The notes: generated by a model from the letters alone, not told the origin. A stretch of 64,000 nt of DNA from Flaccisagitta enflata (GCA_965153355.1 OZ231128.1:16802001-16866000), one strand, 5' to 3'. Shown: positions 22,412-33,320, numbered from the stretch's first letter. A program made the numbers and translations.

Positions 22412-25400
22412 CTACCCGTCGATATCATACGTATACAATGCCCTCAAATCCGCGGTCACGCCTTCTTTTGTGTCTCCAATGCCGACGTTATCAATAAACA
22501 AACTGTTTGCTTCCGGTGGCGCTAACAACGCCGTGCGGCGCCGCGTCATCGGCGGCGACGCTGTCGCTTCGTTTTTCGCTGCGATTTCTTCCATCCGTTT
22601 GCAAAGGTAAACTAGAGACTCCTTCGTTTGTCCCCTTGTTTTCAATAAATGGTCACCCGGGATTAATGATATTTTCCCGTCCAAAAGTGATTTACATCGG
22701 AACGCGTTCGTAGCCACGCGTTGGGTGATCTCATAACAATCCTTTGTTAATTTGAACGCCATTTTGCGCGCTGATCCGGCTGTGAATGAAGTTCTCTTCC
22801 TCAATACCAAATCGCCGACTTTCAGTCTTCTGCCAAAGTCCGTTGGCGATCGTGTTTGTTTACGTTTCAAAAAACTTTTTACATTTTCCAACAGTGCTCC
22901 CTCTTCGGCTTCTCTCGCCAATGCGACGGCCTCACGCGCAGACTTCAACCCGCCTCCGCGCGACCGCTTTCCGGGACCGCTTCCGGGACCGCTTCCGCTT
23001 CCGCTTCCAGCCTCGGACGCGACGTTCATCAGAGGTGAGGGTGGGTTAGCAAAATGGAGGGAGCGAGGAGTCTGTCCGTGTGCCGTATGCCGTGAATTAT
23101 TGTATGTGAATACTGCTTCTGCCACTAGTTTTGGAAATGGCATGGATGGATGCGCGGTGTGATATTTGTACGTTAACCGGCTTATAGTTCCTATGCATTT
23201 CTCTGCCTTCGATTGGCTACGACTGACGTGTGGTAGTCCGTGTAGCAATCTCACACCACCATCTAGTAGATACTTTCTTGTGATTGAGTTGGCCGTAAAT
23301 ATAGCATTGTCCGTGATCATACATGATGGTAGGGTGTTCCACATACGTCTTAAGTCCATGATCGCGTCCAGTGTGTGTTGATCACCGCACCCAGTGGTGC
23401 AAGTTGCGAAGCAGTATCTGGTTAATGCGTCAATGGCCAGAAATATATAGCGAGGGTTGCCACTTGGTGTTGTAAAAGCGTGAAAAGGGCCTGCATAGTC
23501 GGCAATTACTGTACCCGCTTGATACGTAATTTGTTCTCCGTGTTTTTCTGGCCTTGCTTGGCCCGTAACATAATTGTTCAATCTACAGTAGCCACATAGA
23601 CTACAGTAAGAATTCACTTTTTTCCTTAGGTTAAAACTGTAATATTTGTCGGCTATTGCCGCGAAAGTTTTCTTTTGGCCCAAATGCGATAGCCCAGATG
23701 GTTGTTTTGGGTCAAATTCATGGATTTTTTCTATCAGTTTGTCCATCTGTCTGTCTCCAACCACGACGAGAGGTTTTATTTTTCCATCCTCACTCGTCCA
23801 TAAGCGTATCATGACCCCTTGGTCCGTCAATTTGTAGTTAGAGTAATGAAATAAAAACTTCTGCAGATTTTTAGGCAGACTCAAACTTTCAATTTTTGGC
23901 GGTATAGGTTCCTCGCCTTTAATGAAGCGAATACAATGCTCTAATTCTGCATCTTTCTGCATTTCTTTTATCTTTTTCAGATTTTCATCGTCAAATGATG
24001 GAAGACTGACACTAGCGAGGACGTCTTCTACCTCGTCCTCATCGTCCATGTCTGTTCGTCCCTCCTCCAAGTCCTCATCGCTCAGCCCTATGGATGCTAT
24101 TCTCGTCTCCAACTCATTTTCTATCATCTGTCTTTGGACTCTGACGTCACTAGCTGCTGCGGTCGACATCGTGACGTCATCGTCCCGCAGCTCCGCCTCT
24201 CTCCTGTCCTTCGTGACGTCATCGTCATCGGCGACTTTGTCATTGTCGCCGTCGTCTCTGTCATCCTCTCTGTCATCTTTTCTCCCATCGCCGTCGTCGC
24301 TGTGGCGATTTAAGGTGAACTCTCTTACTTTGTCAGCATCACTGCGTCCGTCTGTCCTCTCTTTGTCGCTCATATCCATCATTCCTTGTAGTTCACTGTC
24401 CACTATGTCTATCTTTTCATCATAGTCGTCGTGAATGACATCTGTTTCTTCTTTCAAATCTATCGCTTTGCTCAGACGCTGCCTTTTGTTCTTTCTGAAG
24501 TATTCTTCTATTCTTTTTGCGCGATGTGCACAGAACAGCTTTTCCCATCCTATTTCAGCACCGTTGGCATCCAGGATTTTATTTTGAGTCAGGCGAGGAT
24601 AGGTACCAATAGGTGTATTTTTCTGGTCTCCCTCAGGCTGAATTTTGCTAGTAGGGCGTGTAAACACATCAGACGGATTTAGCCTGCCGTCGAGATAGAC
24701 GATACGATAGTTGAATCTTTGCAAAGATAGTATTTTGCGACAGACATCGAGGGGAATAACATCCATACTTGCCCAATCTCGGGTAGTCTCAGAGTCAGTT
24801 ATGACAAAAAATTCACGACAAATCAATAAGTGAAAGAATTTCCTGGTTGTTAGCCACAGACTCAATAGCTCGAGGAGAAAAATCGGATAATTACTCCAAT
24901 TATCTGGTATACAGGATGACCACACACCAATAAGGTGTAGCTCCTTTTTGACAGGCCCAGGTTTGTTTTTGTCCTTCAGTGGTATCTGCATCTGTCCTAG
25001 AATTCCAGAGACATGCGAAGAACTTGCATCAGTGAAGACAAAAATTGTATCAGAGATACTGTTAGAAGGCATTCTCAGTACGTTACAGGCAGGGTCCAAA
25101 ATGTGGTCTATAGTTGCCTGAAATGCCCGTCTGTGTTCGTCTGTCGGCCGAAAGCGAACGCCCGGTTTGTTCAGTTGTCTAAGACATGCCGAGAGCTCAG
25201 ATGTACGGATAGCCAATCGGTTAAACCAGTTAAACAGGGCCAAATTTGAGTTCAGTTTCTGTTTAGTTTCAGGGAATTGAAGGGCCAACAATTTTTCTCT
25301 TTTTTCAGATGAAACTGAAAGGGCCTCCTCAGCCACTAAGTGACCTAAGATTCGGGCAGAGGGCCTCAGAAAGATTGATTTCTTAGGATTTAACAAAAAC

Positions 25401-26953
25401 CCATAGAATGAGGTTGTCATCAACATGACAGGCAGGTCCACTTCAACTTGTTGCAACTTTGTGTAACTGCAAGTTGTGACATCATCCAAGAATGGGAAAC
25501 TCCTCGCACATGTACTGTAACAACGGTCTGACACAAAATGCGCGAGATTCGCGCTTTGTACACAACCCATCAACAAACGGTAGCTAGCATAAATTCTACC
25601 TAGGGCGTGTATTCCAAAGAGACGCTGTGTGTGCTCGTCGACGAAAATCTGATGAAAAAATTCTTTGAAATCCTGATTTGAATACACTGTGTAGCCTGAA
25701 AGCTTCCTCCTAAATTCATCTAGATTGGGCAGGGGCCATGATGAGCAGGCTAGGGATTTGTTCAGCGATCTTTGATCCACAGTTAGACGTGAGCGGAATT
25801 GCACTTTCTGCAGGCCACCATAAAACCTTTCTTCCAATACAATCAGACAGTTACTTGCGTAGATGTTTGCAGCCTCACCAGGGTCTACCACCTCTCTTAT
25901 TACCCCCATCTCAAGTAGCTGTTCAATGTGTTTCTTCAAATATGGTAATTTCTTGTCAGGGGTAACTCTCACTTTGTCCTTCCTTGGTATAACATTTGGT
26001 AACTGTTGGATTCTGAGCGGTGGGATATTTTGCACACCCTTCCTGAACATTTCTTTTCTGTCCTCATTCCAATAACAGTGCTTAAACAGACACAAAAGAT
26101 TCTTTAACTTAGTGAGATATGGTTCTTCAATCCCTTCAAAGTTAAAATTGCTCAAAAATTCACTATCAGAAGGCCAATATGGGCATTCTAAGCTTTTTTT
26201 TATTTCCTCAGCCCAATTGATGTTGTTTACCGGTAGGGGAAAATTTGGCGTTGATGTAGAAGCTGTTATGTCCAACTTGATCCCTCTACTTAGGCATGAC
26301 CTAATCTCCTCATTGCTAAGCCTTTGCCTGCCTATCAAATCTGAAAATAGAACGCGATTATCTTCCTCCTCTAATACTTTGCCTATATTCACTTCCTCCT
26401 CCTTTGCTCTCTTTTCTGCAGGTCCCTCATGTTTCACTTCAGCTCCGTCGCTCTGTGCTGAAGCTCCTGCTGTCGTTGCTACATCTATCCTTTCGCAGCT
26501 CCCAAAAATTCCTGTGAAAGCAGCCTCCTTCTCTTTATACGTCTCTCTCTTTTCCTCTCTGTGTATTTCCTTTTTCTCACTTGTCTCTGTCTCTGTCTCA
26601 TCCTCTCTCTTTGTTTTGTATGTAACTGTCTCTGCCTCTCCTCCTTTCGTCATTTCCCTTTCTTCCTTTGTATCTATCTTCGCCTCGCCGTGTTCCGCTG
26701 CGCCCAGATCTCTGATTTCATGATTCAATTCCTCGCCTTTTTTTTCCGTCCAGTTTTCAGCGTTTGTCCATTTTCGTTCTCTCCTAATAAGGGCCTTATG
26801 TTTCTTCTCCAAATTCGTTCTACCCCTATATACGACGTCATCGGCGTGCTCGTGGCTATATGGGCATTCATCAATTGCTGCGCGTGCGCTCTTCTCTGTG
26901 TCTGTATGTCTGTATGTTTCATTCATCATAGAATCTACCAACGCGATGTTCAC
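22412..26953 (-). CDS. pol: LTR-type retroelement polyprotein: RT, RNase H, integrase
   Basis: A single open frame of 1513 residues. Residues ~1-215 are a Glu/Lys/Thr-rich low-complexity leader. Reverse transcriptase spans about 320-620, with the catalytic motif FLDD at 488-491 in place of the usual YxDD. RNase H follows with TDAS at 641-644. Next is a very acidic spacer of roughly 200 residues (about 830-1030). The integrase has an HHCC-type finger starting at His1090 and a catalytic triad at D1152, D1215 and E1251, which is D,D-35-E. The RT-RNase H-integrase order fits Ty3/gypsy-like elements (Copia has integrase first). Protease lies upstream in other frames. No LTRs were recognised by eye. 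The intact long frame suggests recent activity, while the breaks upstream suggest this copy may now be defective. Confidence 0.85.
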   Translation of the reverse strand: MNIALVDSMMNETYRHTDTEKSARAAIDECPYSHEHADDVVYRGRTNLEKKHKALIRRERKWTNAENWTEKKGEELNHEIRDLGAAEHGEAKIDTKEEREMTKGGEAETVTYKTKREDETETETSEKKEIHREEKRETYKEKEAAFTGIFGSCERIDVATTAGASAQSDGAEVKHEGPAEKRAKEEEVNIGKVLEEEDNRVLFSDLIGRQRLSNEEIRSCLSRGIKLDITASTSTPNFPLPVNNINWAEEIKKSLECPYWPSDSEFLSNFNFEGIEEPYLTKLKNLLCLFKHCYWNEDRKEMFRKGVQNIPPLRIQQLPNVIPRKDKVRVTPDKKLPYLKKHIEQLLEMGVIREVVDPGEAANIYASNCLIVLEERFYGGLQKVQFRSRLTVDQRSLNKSLACSSWPLPNLDEFRRKLSGYTVYSNQDFKEFFHQIFVDEHTQRLFGIHALGRIYASYRLLMGCVQSANLAHFVSDRCYSTCARSFPFLDDVTTCSYTKLQQVEVDLPVMLMTTSFYGFLLNPKKSIFLRPSARILGHLVAEEALSVSSEKREKLLALQFPETKQKLNSNLALFNWFNRLAIRTSELSACLRQLNKPGVRFRPTDEHRRAFQATIDHILDPACNVLRMPSNSISDTIFVFTDASSSHVSGILGQMQIPLKDKNKPGPVKKELHLIGVWSSCIPDNWSNYPIFLLELLSLWLTTRKFFHLLICREFFVITDSETTRDWASMDVIPLDVCRKILSLQRFNYRIVYLDGRLNPSDVFTRPTSKIQPEGDQKNTPIGTYPRLTQNKILDANGAEIGWEKLFCAHRAKRIEEYFRKNKRQRLSKAIDLKEETDVIHDDYDEKIDIVDSELQGMMDMSDKERTDGRSDADKVREFTLNRHSDDGDGRKDDREDDRDDGDNDKVADDDDVTKDRREAELRDDDVTMSTAAASDVRVQRQMIENELETRIASIGLSDEDLEEGRTDMDDEDEVEDVLASVSLPSFDDENLKKIKEMQKDAELEHCIRFIKGEEPIPPKIESLSLPKNLQKFLFHYSNYKLTDQGVMIRLWTSEDGKIKPLVVVGDRQMDKLIEKIHEFDPKQPSGLSHLGQKKTFAAIADKYYSFNLRKKVNSYCSLCGYCRLNNYVTGQARPEKHGEQITYQAGTVIADYAGPFHAFTTPSGNPRYIFLAIDALTRYCFATCTTGCGDQHTLDAIMDLRRMWNTLPSCMITDNAIFTANSITRKYLLDGGVRLLHGLPHVSRSQSKAEKCIGTISRLTYKYHTAHPSMPFPKLVAEAVFTYNNSRHTAHGQTPRSLHFANPPSPLMNVASEAGSGSGSGPGSGPGKRSRGGGLKSAREAVALAREAEEGALLENVKSFLKRKQTRSPTDFGRRLKVGDLVLRKRTSFTAGSARKMAFKLTKDCYEITQRVATNAFRCKSLLDGKISLIPGDHLLKTRGQTKESLVYLCKRMEEIAAKNEATASPPMTRRRTALLAPPEANSLFIDNVGIGDTKEGVTADLRALYTYDIDG
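24136..24221. promoter_or_regulatory. Three TGACGTCA palindromes
   Basis: Perfect CRE/ATF-type octamers near 24139, 24172 and 24212, inside the acidic spacer of the retroelement pol. They arise where the frame codes D-D-V-T, so they may be coincidental. Confidence 0.3.
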
Positions 26954-27204
26954 ACTGTTGTTATAGGACTCTTTTCACTTACGTTCTTTCTTCTTGAATC
27001 TCATTTCTGTCATCTTTTTCATTAATCTATCTCTTTCTGTACCTCTCTTTTTCTTTCTAATTTCTTTCTTTTTCTTTCTCTTTGTCTTTCTTTCCTCTTT
27101 TCTTTTCTCTTTCTTCGCCTTCTAGCAACATTTTATCGCGAGGCGGTGATATATGTGGCTGTATCCGTCTGTCTGTCTCTTCTCTCTCTCTTTTTCTATC
27201 CTCG

Positions 27205-28130
27205 TCATTCTCTATCGCGTTGTATCCATCTGTCTGTCTCTTCTCTCTCTCCCTTTCTATCCTCGTCATTCTTTCCCGCGTTTCTCAGATCATTCTCAGT
27301 TATTTCGACTTCATTTTTCTCGTCATTCTCAGTCATTCCGACTTCATTTTTCTCATTCTTATCATTCTCAGTCATCCATTCTTTCTCGACGCAATCTATT
27401 AACAATGAAATTTTTTCCACTTCCAGGTGAAATATCCTCGCCTCGGTTGTATCATTTCGTTCCTCGTTCTCCATTCTGTGACTAACGACTTCGCCTATTA
27501 ACCAGCCCTTCCTTATCGTCAACTCATCGTCGCTCAAATTGCTGATTGGTACGTTGTATTGTTTTGTGTCCATGGCTGAAAAGAAGTGCTCGATCGGGAT
27601 GTATAACTGAGCCACGTTTTTAAGTCATAGATGACATTAAGCTGTACATGCATTGGAACTGAATTTCGGGCGCTGATTGAACATTTGACAAAAGTGATCG
27701 ATGCTGGCTTTACTGTGATTGACTGGCTCGTCCTCATCCAATAATTCTTCCTCAGAGTGGGCATTTTTCTATCGATGTATGTGTCATTCCATTGCTTTTT
27801 CCTCATTTTTAGGTCCTTTTCCGCTTCGCCAATGGAAGGGGTGGTCAAGAAAGGGAAACTGCCCACCGTGAAAATCTCCTGTCCCGTACTGAAATCCAGC
27901 TGCAACGTTGAATCTCTCAAAAGGTCAGTACCTATGATAGACAGTGGTATTTCACACACGTAAAAGTCCAAATCAACACTCACTGGAAATAGGTCAACTG
28001 TCACTCTTACTTTCTCAGTCACCATAGCACCCACTTTCCATGAGAATCCTTTAATCTCAAATGGTTTTCAATGATATCATCTCAAAATCTGTCACCAAAG
28101 ATGCCTGTACAAAGAAATCTCAGCCCGCTG
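27205..28130 (-). pseudogene. Retroelement protease region, frame-broken
   Basis: This lies upstream of pol on the same strand. The stretch 28034-27617 contains IPLSIIGTDLLRDSTLQLDF, like the C-terminal half of retropepsins (I-I-G-x-D). Around 28125 a D-S-G triplet typical of the active site is present, but the residues expected after it are in another frame. Near 27617 the open frame changes again to the one starting AQLYIPIEHFF and ending at 27205, whose distal part is Glu/Asp/Lys/Arg-rich. None of the three segments shares the pol frame uninterrupted. These may be programmed shifts, but plain decay is simpler. No gag was recognised upstream. Confidence 0.5.
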
Positions 28131-28610
28131 TCTAAAAAGGAGTACCAGAGTGTTCCTTTGCATTTTCAAAAACATAGCTCTCTCTAAAAACGATTTTGGA
28201 AGAGAGCCATGTTCTTTTTTTTCTCATTTTTTCATTTTATATGCAAACTTATAATTTTGACCAACCTCTTGTCAGTGACAAAAAGAAATTTGTAGAAATT
28301 TCCAGTAAATTTTTTCCAGTAATTTAAGCTAGATCTGAGTCTCTTGCTAAATGGATGCAAACTTTGCCTTCAAATATCATGTTTGTCTTATCTAAATCAT
28401 TTTTATTCCCTTGTTTTTTTTCACTCATGTACGTTTTCTATTTTGACCCATTTTGGTACCCTAAATGCTGGCTTCGTGGGCACGCTGTCTTATTGTTGGC
28501 ACAATTCATTTTATTTGTTAGATAGGTGTTTGCATAGGTAGGGATAAGGAAAAACGACCTCAGTGACGAAGCATACTATTAAAAAGAGAGAGAGATTACG
28601 CTCATCATGT
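28131..28610. other. Unannotated; possible retroelement 5' region
   Basis: AT-rich with no recognisable gag, primer-binding site or LTR. Confidence 0.3.
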
Positions 28611-28613
28611 AGA

Positions 28614-28745
28614 TTTTTAGTCAAGTGGACTCAACTCTGTAACCTACTATTTCCATTGGATAGATGGTGGGTAGCGCTTTACTGTTTCAACGTTTATGGG
28701 CGGTTTTTGCACAACTGCCCCTGCCCCAATGCGCAGCTAGCCTTT
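28614..28745 (+). repeat. Hairpin-GTCY family, strongly diverged
   Basis: Palindrome decayed to AGTCAAGTGGACTCAACT, then ACAACTGCCCCTGCCCC. The end is replaced by AGCCTTTTATA. Confidence 0.5.
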
Positions 28746-29252
28746 TATATAGATTATTAATGTAATCATTGATTAAAGAACACCTCATCTGATATTTAAC
28801 AATTTCCCATACATCAATTCATTGAATATCTAGTTGATAAAATATTTCATACCACAGGTATACAGTAGATGTCGTCTATACTTGGAAATACGGGGTCCCT
28901 CATTGGAATAAGGTCGAATTACGTAATTCGACTTTTTGAAACGTAAGGGAGAAATAATGTTTTCCATTTTCGGTTTGAGGCAATTTTTGAAAGTTGTGCA
29001 GTTTTTGGGTTGGGATGATACATTTTTTGATATTCACAGCTAAGAAAGAGCTTAATTTTCTCTTTCAAATGGCGCCAACCAGAAGTCTCTATGATCAATA
29101 ATTTAGGAGTAATGAATTTTTGAATGTTTTTTTATTCTTTCGCATTTTCGCAAAAGTCGATATTTTTCATTGATCCCAATTGCTGGGATCTATGTAGCAT
29201 AAAAAAAAGAGTCAAGTTGTTACACAAATTTATGACGCTAGCTTGCGCATTT

Positions 29253-29259
<7 letters not shown>

Positions 29260-29340
<81 letters not shown>

Positions 29341-29369
29341 CAAACATTTATACACATACACACACCTGC

Positions 29370-29432
<63 letters not shown>
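29260..29432 (+). repeat. (GA)n and (CA)n microsatellites
   Basis: GA tract 29260-29336, short spacer, CA tract 29372-29432. Confidence 0.95.
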
Positions 29433-29435
<3 letters not shown>

Positions 29436-29562
29436 CAACACAAGAGGAAGACTGAGAGGAAGACAACTGTAAACTGAACAAATAAAACACAGGCAGTCAA
29501 CCAGGACAGCATGAGATGCACTCACAGAGGATCATGCACTGAAAAAAAATTTACGACTTTTT

Positions 29563-29602
29563 TCCGGTCGGCGATCAGCCGCCTTTATTGTATCCTAATT
29601 AC
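29563..29602 (+). repeat. CGGC-GATN-GCCG palindrome family
   Basis: TTTTTTCCGGTCGGCGATCA then GCCGCCTTTATTG. Relatives lie at 36430, 39826, 43022 and 54976. Confidence 0.6.
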
Positions 29603-30526
29603 CATTTGTGCAAATGAAATGAAACTGTGTGTGTATAATGCTTATGTCCCATAGGGTTGATGATGGGGTATAGCAGCTCTGTTAATAGTAGGCTAGTAGT
29701 ACGAAAATCTGAAAAATGGTCATATACAGCATATGACGCATGGATCGGCTCCTAAATACACCAACATTATGGAAAAACTTCATTTCTGGCCTATTCAACC
29801 AATTTCAGAAAAAAACAACCACTAAAATCAACTAACACTGCGCAGTCACTTCCTGGCACTTTTTTCTTGATGACTTGTTGAGTGCAATGTGCTATTGAAA
29901 TGGCTCGTACTGCCAAGATTTTTTGATAAAATCGCTCAGATTACTAAGCTTAGTAATTACCTTTCACGTGACGTTGATCAGAGCGTTCAAAGCTCCTTTT
30001 CATTTGGTTACATTGATCTATATCTATGCTAAATTGCAGTAAAGAAATTTCCACGCTGAGAAATGAACATCAACTTTGGAAGAGCACTGCTCCTAAACGA
30101 ATTTAGCTACTAACCCCAGATTGGTCACATTTTAAAGAGTTTAAGCTGCTTTTTAAGATGATACTAATTGGAGGCATGTAGCTTTATTTTTCCAGTTGCA
30201 ATACTCCTCCAAAGTTGATTTTTTTTAGAGCGGAAAATTACTTTTCACTTTCGCTTTAGTTGCGTCTGACAGATTTCATGATACAATAGAGCATAACTTC
30301 TTATTTTTTTATACTGGCTTGCTCAATTTGTTATTCTGAGTCCTATACTAGAACAGGCTGTGAGGAAACTGAGTTTGAATTGGTCACGCGGTTTATTGAT
30401 TTTTTATACAATTTGAATAAAAAATTGCATATGAAATTTCATTAACTCAAAAATGAGCAAATAAAGCGTGAAAATACGCCAAAAGGCTAAAAAATGTCTA
30501 AAGATACTAAACAACCCATGGTATTT
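29603..30526. other. Unannotated sequence
   Basis: AT-rich, no open frame of note and no repeat recognised. Confidence 0.4.
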
Positions 30527-30700
30527 TCACCCTAATTTGATGATGTACTCAAGCTTCGTGACCATCTCGTCTAATGAGAATGCGACTCCACCGGTTGAAG
30601 AGTGAATCAAACTTGGAGGAAACTTTTGTTCCAACACCTTTTTCAGATGCAAAATCTGAGTTTTTACAGCTTCCAACTTGCGCATTTTCCCTTTCAACAA
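30527..30700 (-). CDS. Possible terminal coding exon, unknown gene
   Basis: The minus-strand frame reads KMRKLEAVKTQILHLKKVLE, a likely coiled segment, and ends in KLEYIIKLG and a stop at 30527. A plausible 3' splice site (pyrimidine-rich, then TTGAAAG) lies near 30694. Upstream is a CT/GA microsatellite, so any earlier exon is beyond it. The residues look protein-like, not repeat-derived, but no family is recognised. Confidence 0.3.
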   Translation of the reverse strand: MLKGKMRKLEAVKTQILHLKKVLEQKFPPSLIHSSTGGVAFSLDEMVTKLEYIIKLG

Positions 30701-30728
30701 AATTATAAAGAGGGCATGGATTTTCGTG

Positions 30729-30729
<1 letters not shown>

Positions 30730-30785
<56 letters not shown>

Positions 30786-30796
30786 TCCAAAGCATC

Positions 30797-30836
<40 letters not shown>

Positions 30837-30866
30837 GACAGACAGAGACAGACAGAGACAGACACA
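30730..30866 (+). repeat. (CT)n and (GACA)n microsatellites
   Basis: CT tract 30730-30781, then GACA units 30800-30866 with GAGACA variants, then a short CA run. Confidence 0.95.
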
Positions 30867-30949
30867 CACATACACACACACTCGCGCTTGCTTTTTTATG
30901 CTTTTACTCACTACCCATGATTGTGAGCAAAAAATCTCAAAAATAGCCT

Positions 30950-31159
30950 CAACAAGGCCAACACCTATAAGTCGCGTGCTAGACCTACATTTAGAATGAC
31001 TTAGAATGACTCAGAAAGAGTTAGAATGACTTACTATACTCTTATATGACCTAAAATGCCCTAAAGAAATAAAATGGCTAAATAAAATAAAGTGTGACCA
31101 ACCGACCGACCAACCAATGGACAAAGCGGGGTGTAGAGTTGCGTGCACGCGACTAAAAA
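30950..31159 (-). repeat. Hairpin-GTCY family copy, middle diverged
   Basis: AACAAGGCC and arm copy AAGTCGCGTGCTAG on the left; GACCAACCGACC core and palindrome AGTTGCGTGCACGCGACT on the right. The middle is AGAATGACTTAGAATGACT-type repeats, unlike other copies. Confidence 0.8.
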
Positions 31160-31790
31160 TCTACTTTAATGGTCTCTAGGGGCCCCTGGGGCGTATAACA
31201 CCCAAAAATTTTGCTGGCTAGAACCACTATCACATTAACAAGGTTTAATTCTATCATAAACAATAAAAAAAAAAAACATGATTAACCGCACAAAACCCCA
31301 AAAATAGCCTAAAAAACCTACTTTCACGGTCTCTAGGAGCCCCTGGGTCCCATAACACCCAATAATTTTGATTGCTATAACCTCTTATCACATTAACAAA
31401 GTTAAAATTTTAAATAAACAACAAAAAAACGGTAATAATATTAAAAAAACCCTAAGATAGCCTCGGAAACCTACTTTTACAGTCTCTAAGGGCCCCTGAG
31501 GCCCTTGCCACTGGAAATTTTTTCTTGCTAGGGCCTCTATCACATTAAGAGGGTTAAAATTTACCATAAACAACCGGAATAAAAATGATAATAGTCATAA
31601 AACCCTCAAATTCCTAAAAAAACTCATTTTGGGGCCCTTAGGGGCCCTTTGGGTCCCTTGGGCCCATAGAGCTGGATATTTTTGCTCGCTAGGGCATCTA
31701 TTACACTTACAGGGTTCAGCTGTGCAAAAAAAATTGGGTTAGAAGTTTCTAGAGGTATAGAGAAAGGTTCGCCTTAAAAGCCCACTTTGA
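31160..31790 (+). repeat. ~150 bp tandem array, 4 units
   Basis: Units start near 31166, 31318, 31469 and 31620, each with CTCTAGGGGCCCCTGGG-type and TTTGCTNGCTAGRRCCWCTA words. The last unit matches the single copy at 15118-15285. Confidence 0.85.
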
Positions 31791-32243
31791 TCACATGTTT
31801 GATTCTCATGTTAAAGAAACCCTTGCACAGTTTATTTTACAGCGTTTTTCAGCGTCAGGGGAAAAAAATTCTGAAAACAGATTTGGATTCCCCAGACAAA
31901 ATTTTACAAGGTATCCCGACTTCTACGATTTACCATGCAATTTGGAGACACAAACCATGATTTTCCGACTACTCATGATTTTCCGACTACTTCTTATTCG
32001 TTGTTCTACATCAATTTTCACGGGCAAAAAAACATATCACTGGTCATTCCGATCAAAGATCTAGTGAATTATGAGCGAATATTCATATTTGAGTTGAATT
32101 TCAAGCAATAACTATGCTGTATATCACGGTTTACAGATTCTGACACTTTTTCTTTCACCTAAATCTTCTTGATTACCCGCTCGCTTCTTGCCTATTAATA
32201 GAAAATTTTTTTGAATTTACTAAATCAAATTCACTTGGCACTC

Positions 32244-32341
32244 AGTCTCTGGAATTGGTCAAGTAGTTAACTCACTTGACTTCAGGTTTATCTTGATCAG
32301 TTTATTTAGTCAAGGGTTCCAGGTTTGAATCCCGGACTGGT
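32244..32341 (+). repeat. tRNA-Leu-like SINE head or tRNA pseudogene
   Basis: An A-box-like TGGTCAAGTAGTTAACTC and a B box GGTTTGAATCC are spaced as in a class II (long variable arm) tRNA. The acceptor ends do not pair and the T stem has a mismatch, so a working tRNA is unlikely. Confidence 0.5.
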
Positions 32342-32816
32342 TTTGCATTTTAAGCAAATAGATGAAGCTGAAATTTGGCAAAAAAAGTGATTGATCCTAA
32401 AATCTTATACTTAAAGTTTTTTTTTCTAGGGTAAGCTGTAGGGGGATGCCATACCCTATCGTCAACCTCATAGGGTCATACATTATATCAGCAAAATAAG
32501 AGTCCCCTCAATATACTGATACTCAGGTTATGAGCTCCCCGTATTTCCAAGTCTAGACGACATCTACTGTATATGAAGTTTTTTCCAAGGTAGTAGATAG
32601 TATCACATTCGCATGTGGAAATTCTTAGAAGCTCCACAAAAGAATTTCTATTATACTGGGTGAAGTAATATTCAATACGTATCATTGGATGGAAATAAAG
32701 CGCTTCGCTCCCCTCATCCAATCATCATTCGTTATTTGACTTTTAGTCAATCTGTAAAAAGTAACCACATTAGGAATGAAGTCAATCTCCGAAATGACAC
32801 CTAGGACCTTGATATC

Positions 32817-32967
32817 TTTAGTCGCGGACACGCGACTCTACACCTGCCATGTCGGTCGGTCCGGTCAACGCAGTAGGTCCATCACATTTTTCAATCCCGA
32901 GCTGTTTTTGCATTACTGCTCCTGCCCAACCGTCCGCGACTGGATTGCCGTGTATCCGGCCTTGTTT
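32817..32967 (+). repeat. Hairpin-GTCY family, GGAC subtype
   Basis: Palindrome AGTCGCGGACACGCGACT, GTCGGTCGGTCCGGTC core, internal complement GTCCGCGACTGG, end GCCGTGTATCCGGCCTTGTT. One of the cleanest copies. Confidence 0.92.
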
Positions 32968-33124
32968 TAGCCAGATTTGCAATTGAGGCTCGTGACTCAA
33001 TCCAAATTAAAGTTCCCTGGGTTAGTTAAAATCTTCGTTTTTTTAGATGCATCCTCGCATCTTTATAAGAGGGTCTGTCCCTTGGTAGGTCTGTCTGAGT
33101 GGAACGCTAAAATTCTAAAACGCG

Positions 33125-33320
33125 ATTTTTAGTTGCGGACACGCAACTCTATAAGAGACTTTGTCCGTCCGTCCGTTGGTCGGTTTGTTGGTCCGTAGAC
33201 ACGAGTCGAAAAGTGAGGAAATGAGCGTTTTAGAACATTTTTAACAGTGGACAGTTGCATTTCTGCCTCTGCCCACCCGTCCGCAACTGTCATGCGAAAA
33301 TTTCTCAACGCAGCCTTGTT
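33125..33320 (+). repeat. Hairpin-GTCY family, AGTTGCG variant, nested
   Basis: Palindrome AGTTGCGGACACGCAACT and internal complement GTCCGCAACTGT. The C-to-T/G-to-A change appears in all three arm copies. Ends GCCTTGTT. Confidence 0.9.

Larger units (their letters stand above)
28861..32571. mobile_element. Possible ~3.7 kb element bounded by inverted TACAGTAGATGTCGTCTA ends
   Basis: The left end (28861) and right end (32571) carry the same ~37 bp terminus in inverted orientation, each with TA outside. CAGT-type ends recall pogo/Tc1 elements. No transposase lies between, and the interior holds unrelated repeats, so these may be two separate MITE ends. Confidence 0.35.

Noticed and set aside
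24000-26723. Plus-strand Ser/Leu-rich frames opposite pol
   Set aside because: Shadow frames of the retroelement polyprotein; no domain of their own.
30527-30700. Mitochondrial ribosomal protein L1-like C-terminus
   Set aside because: Only a weak resemblance in the last ~30 residues; not enough to name a family.
32244-32341. Functional tRNA-Leu gene
   Set aside because: The acceptor arms do not pair and the T stem has a mismatch; kept only as a tRNA-like repeat.
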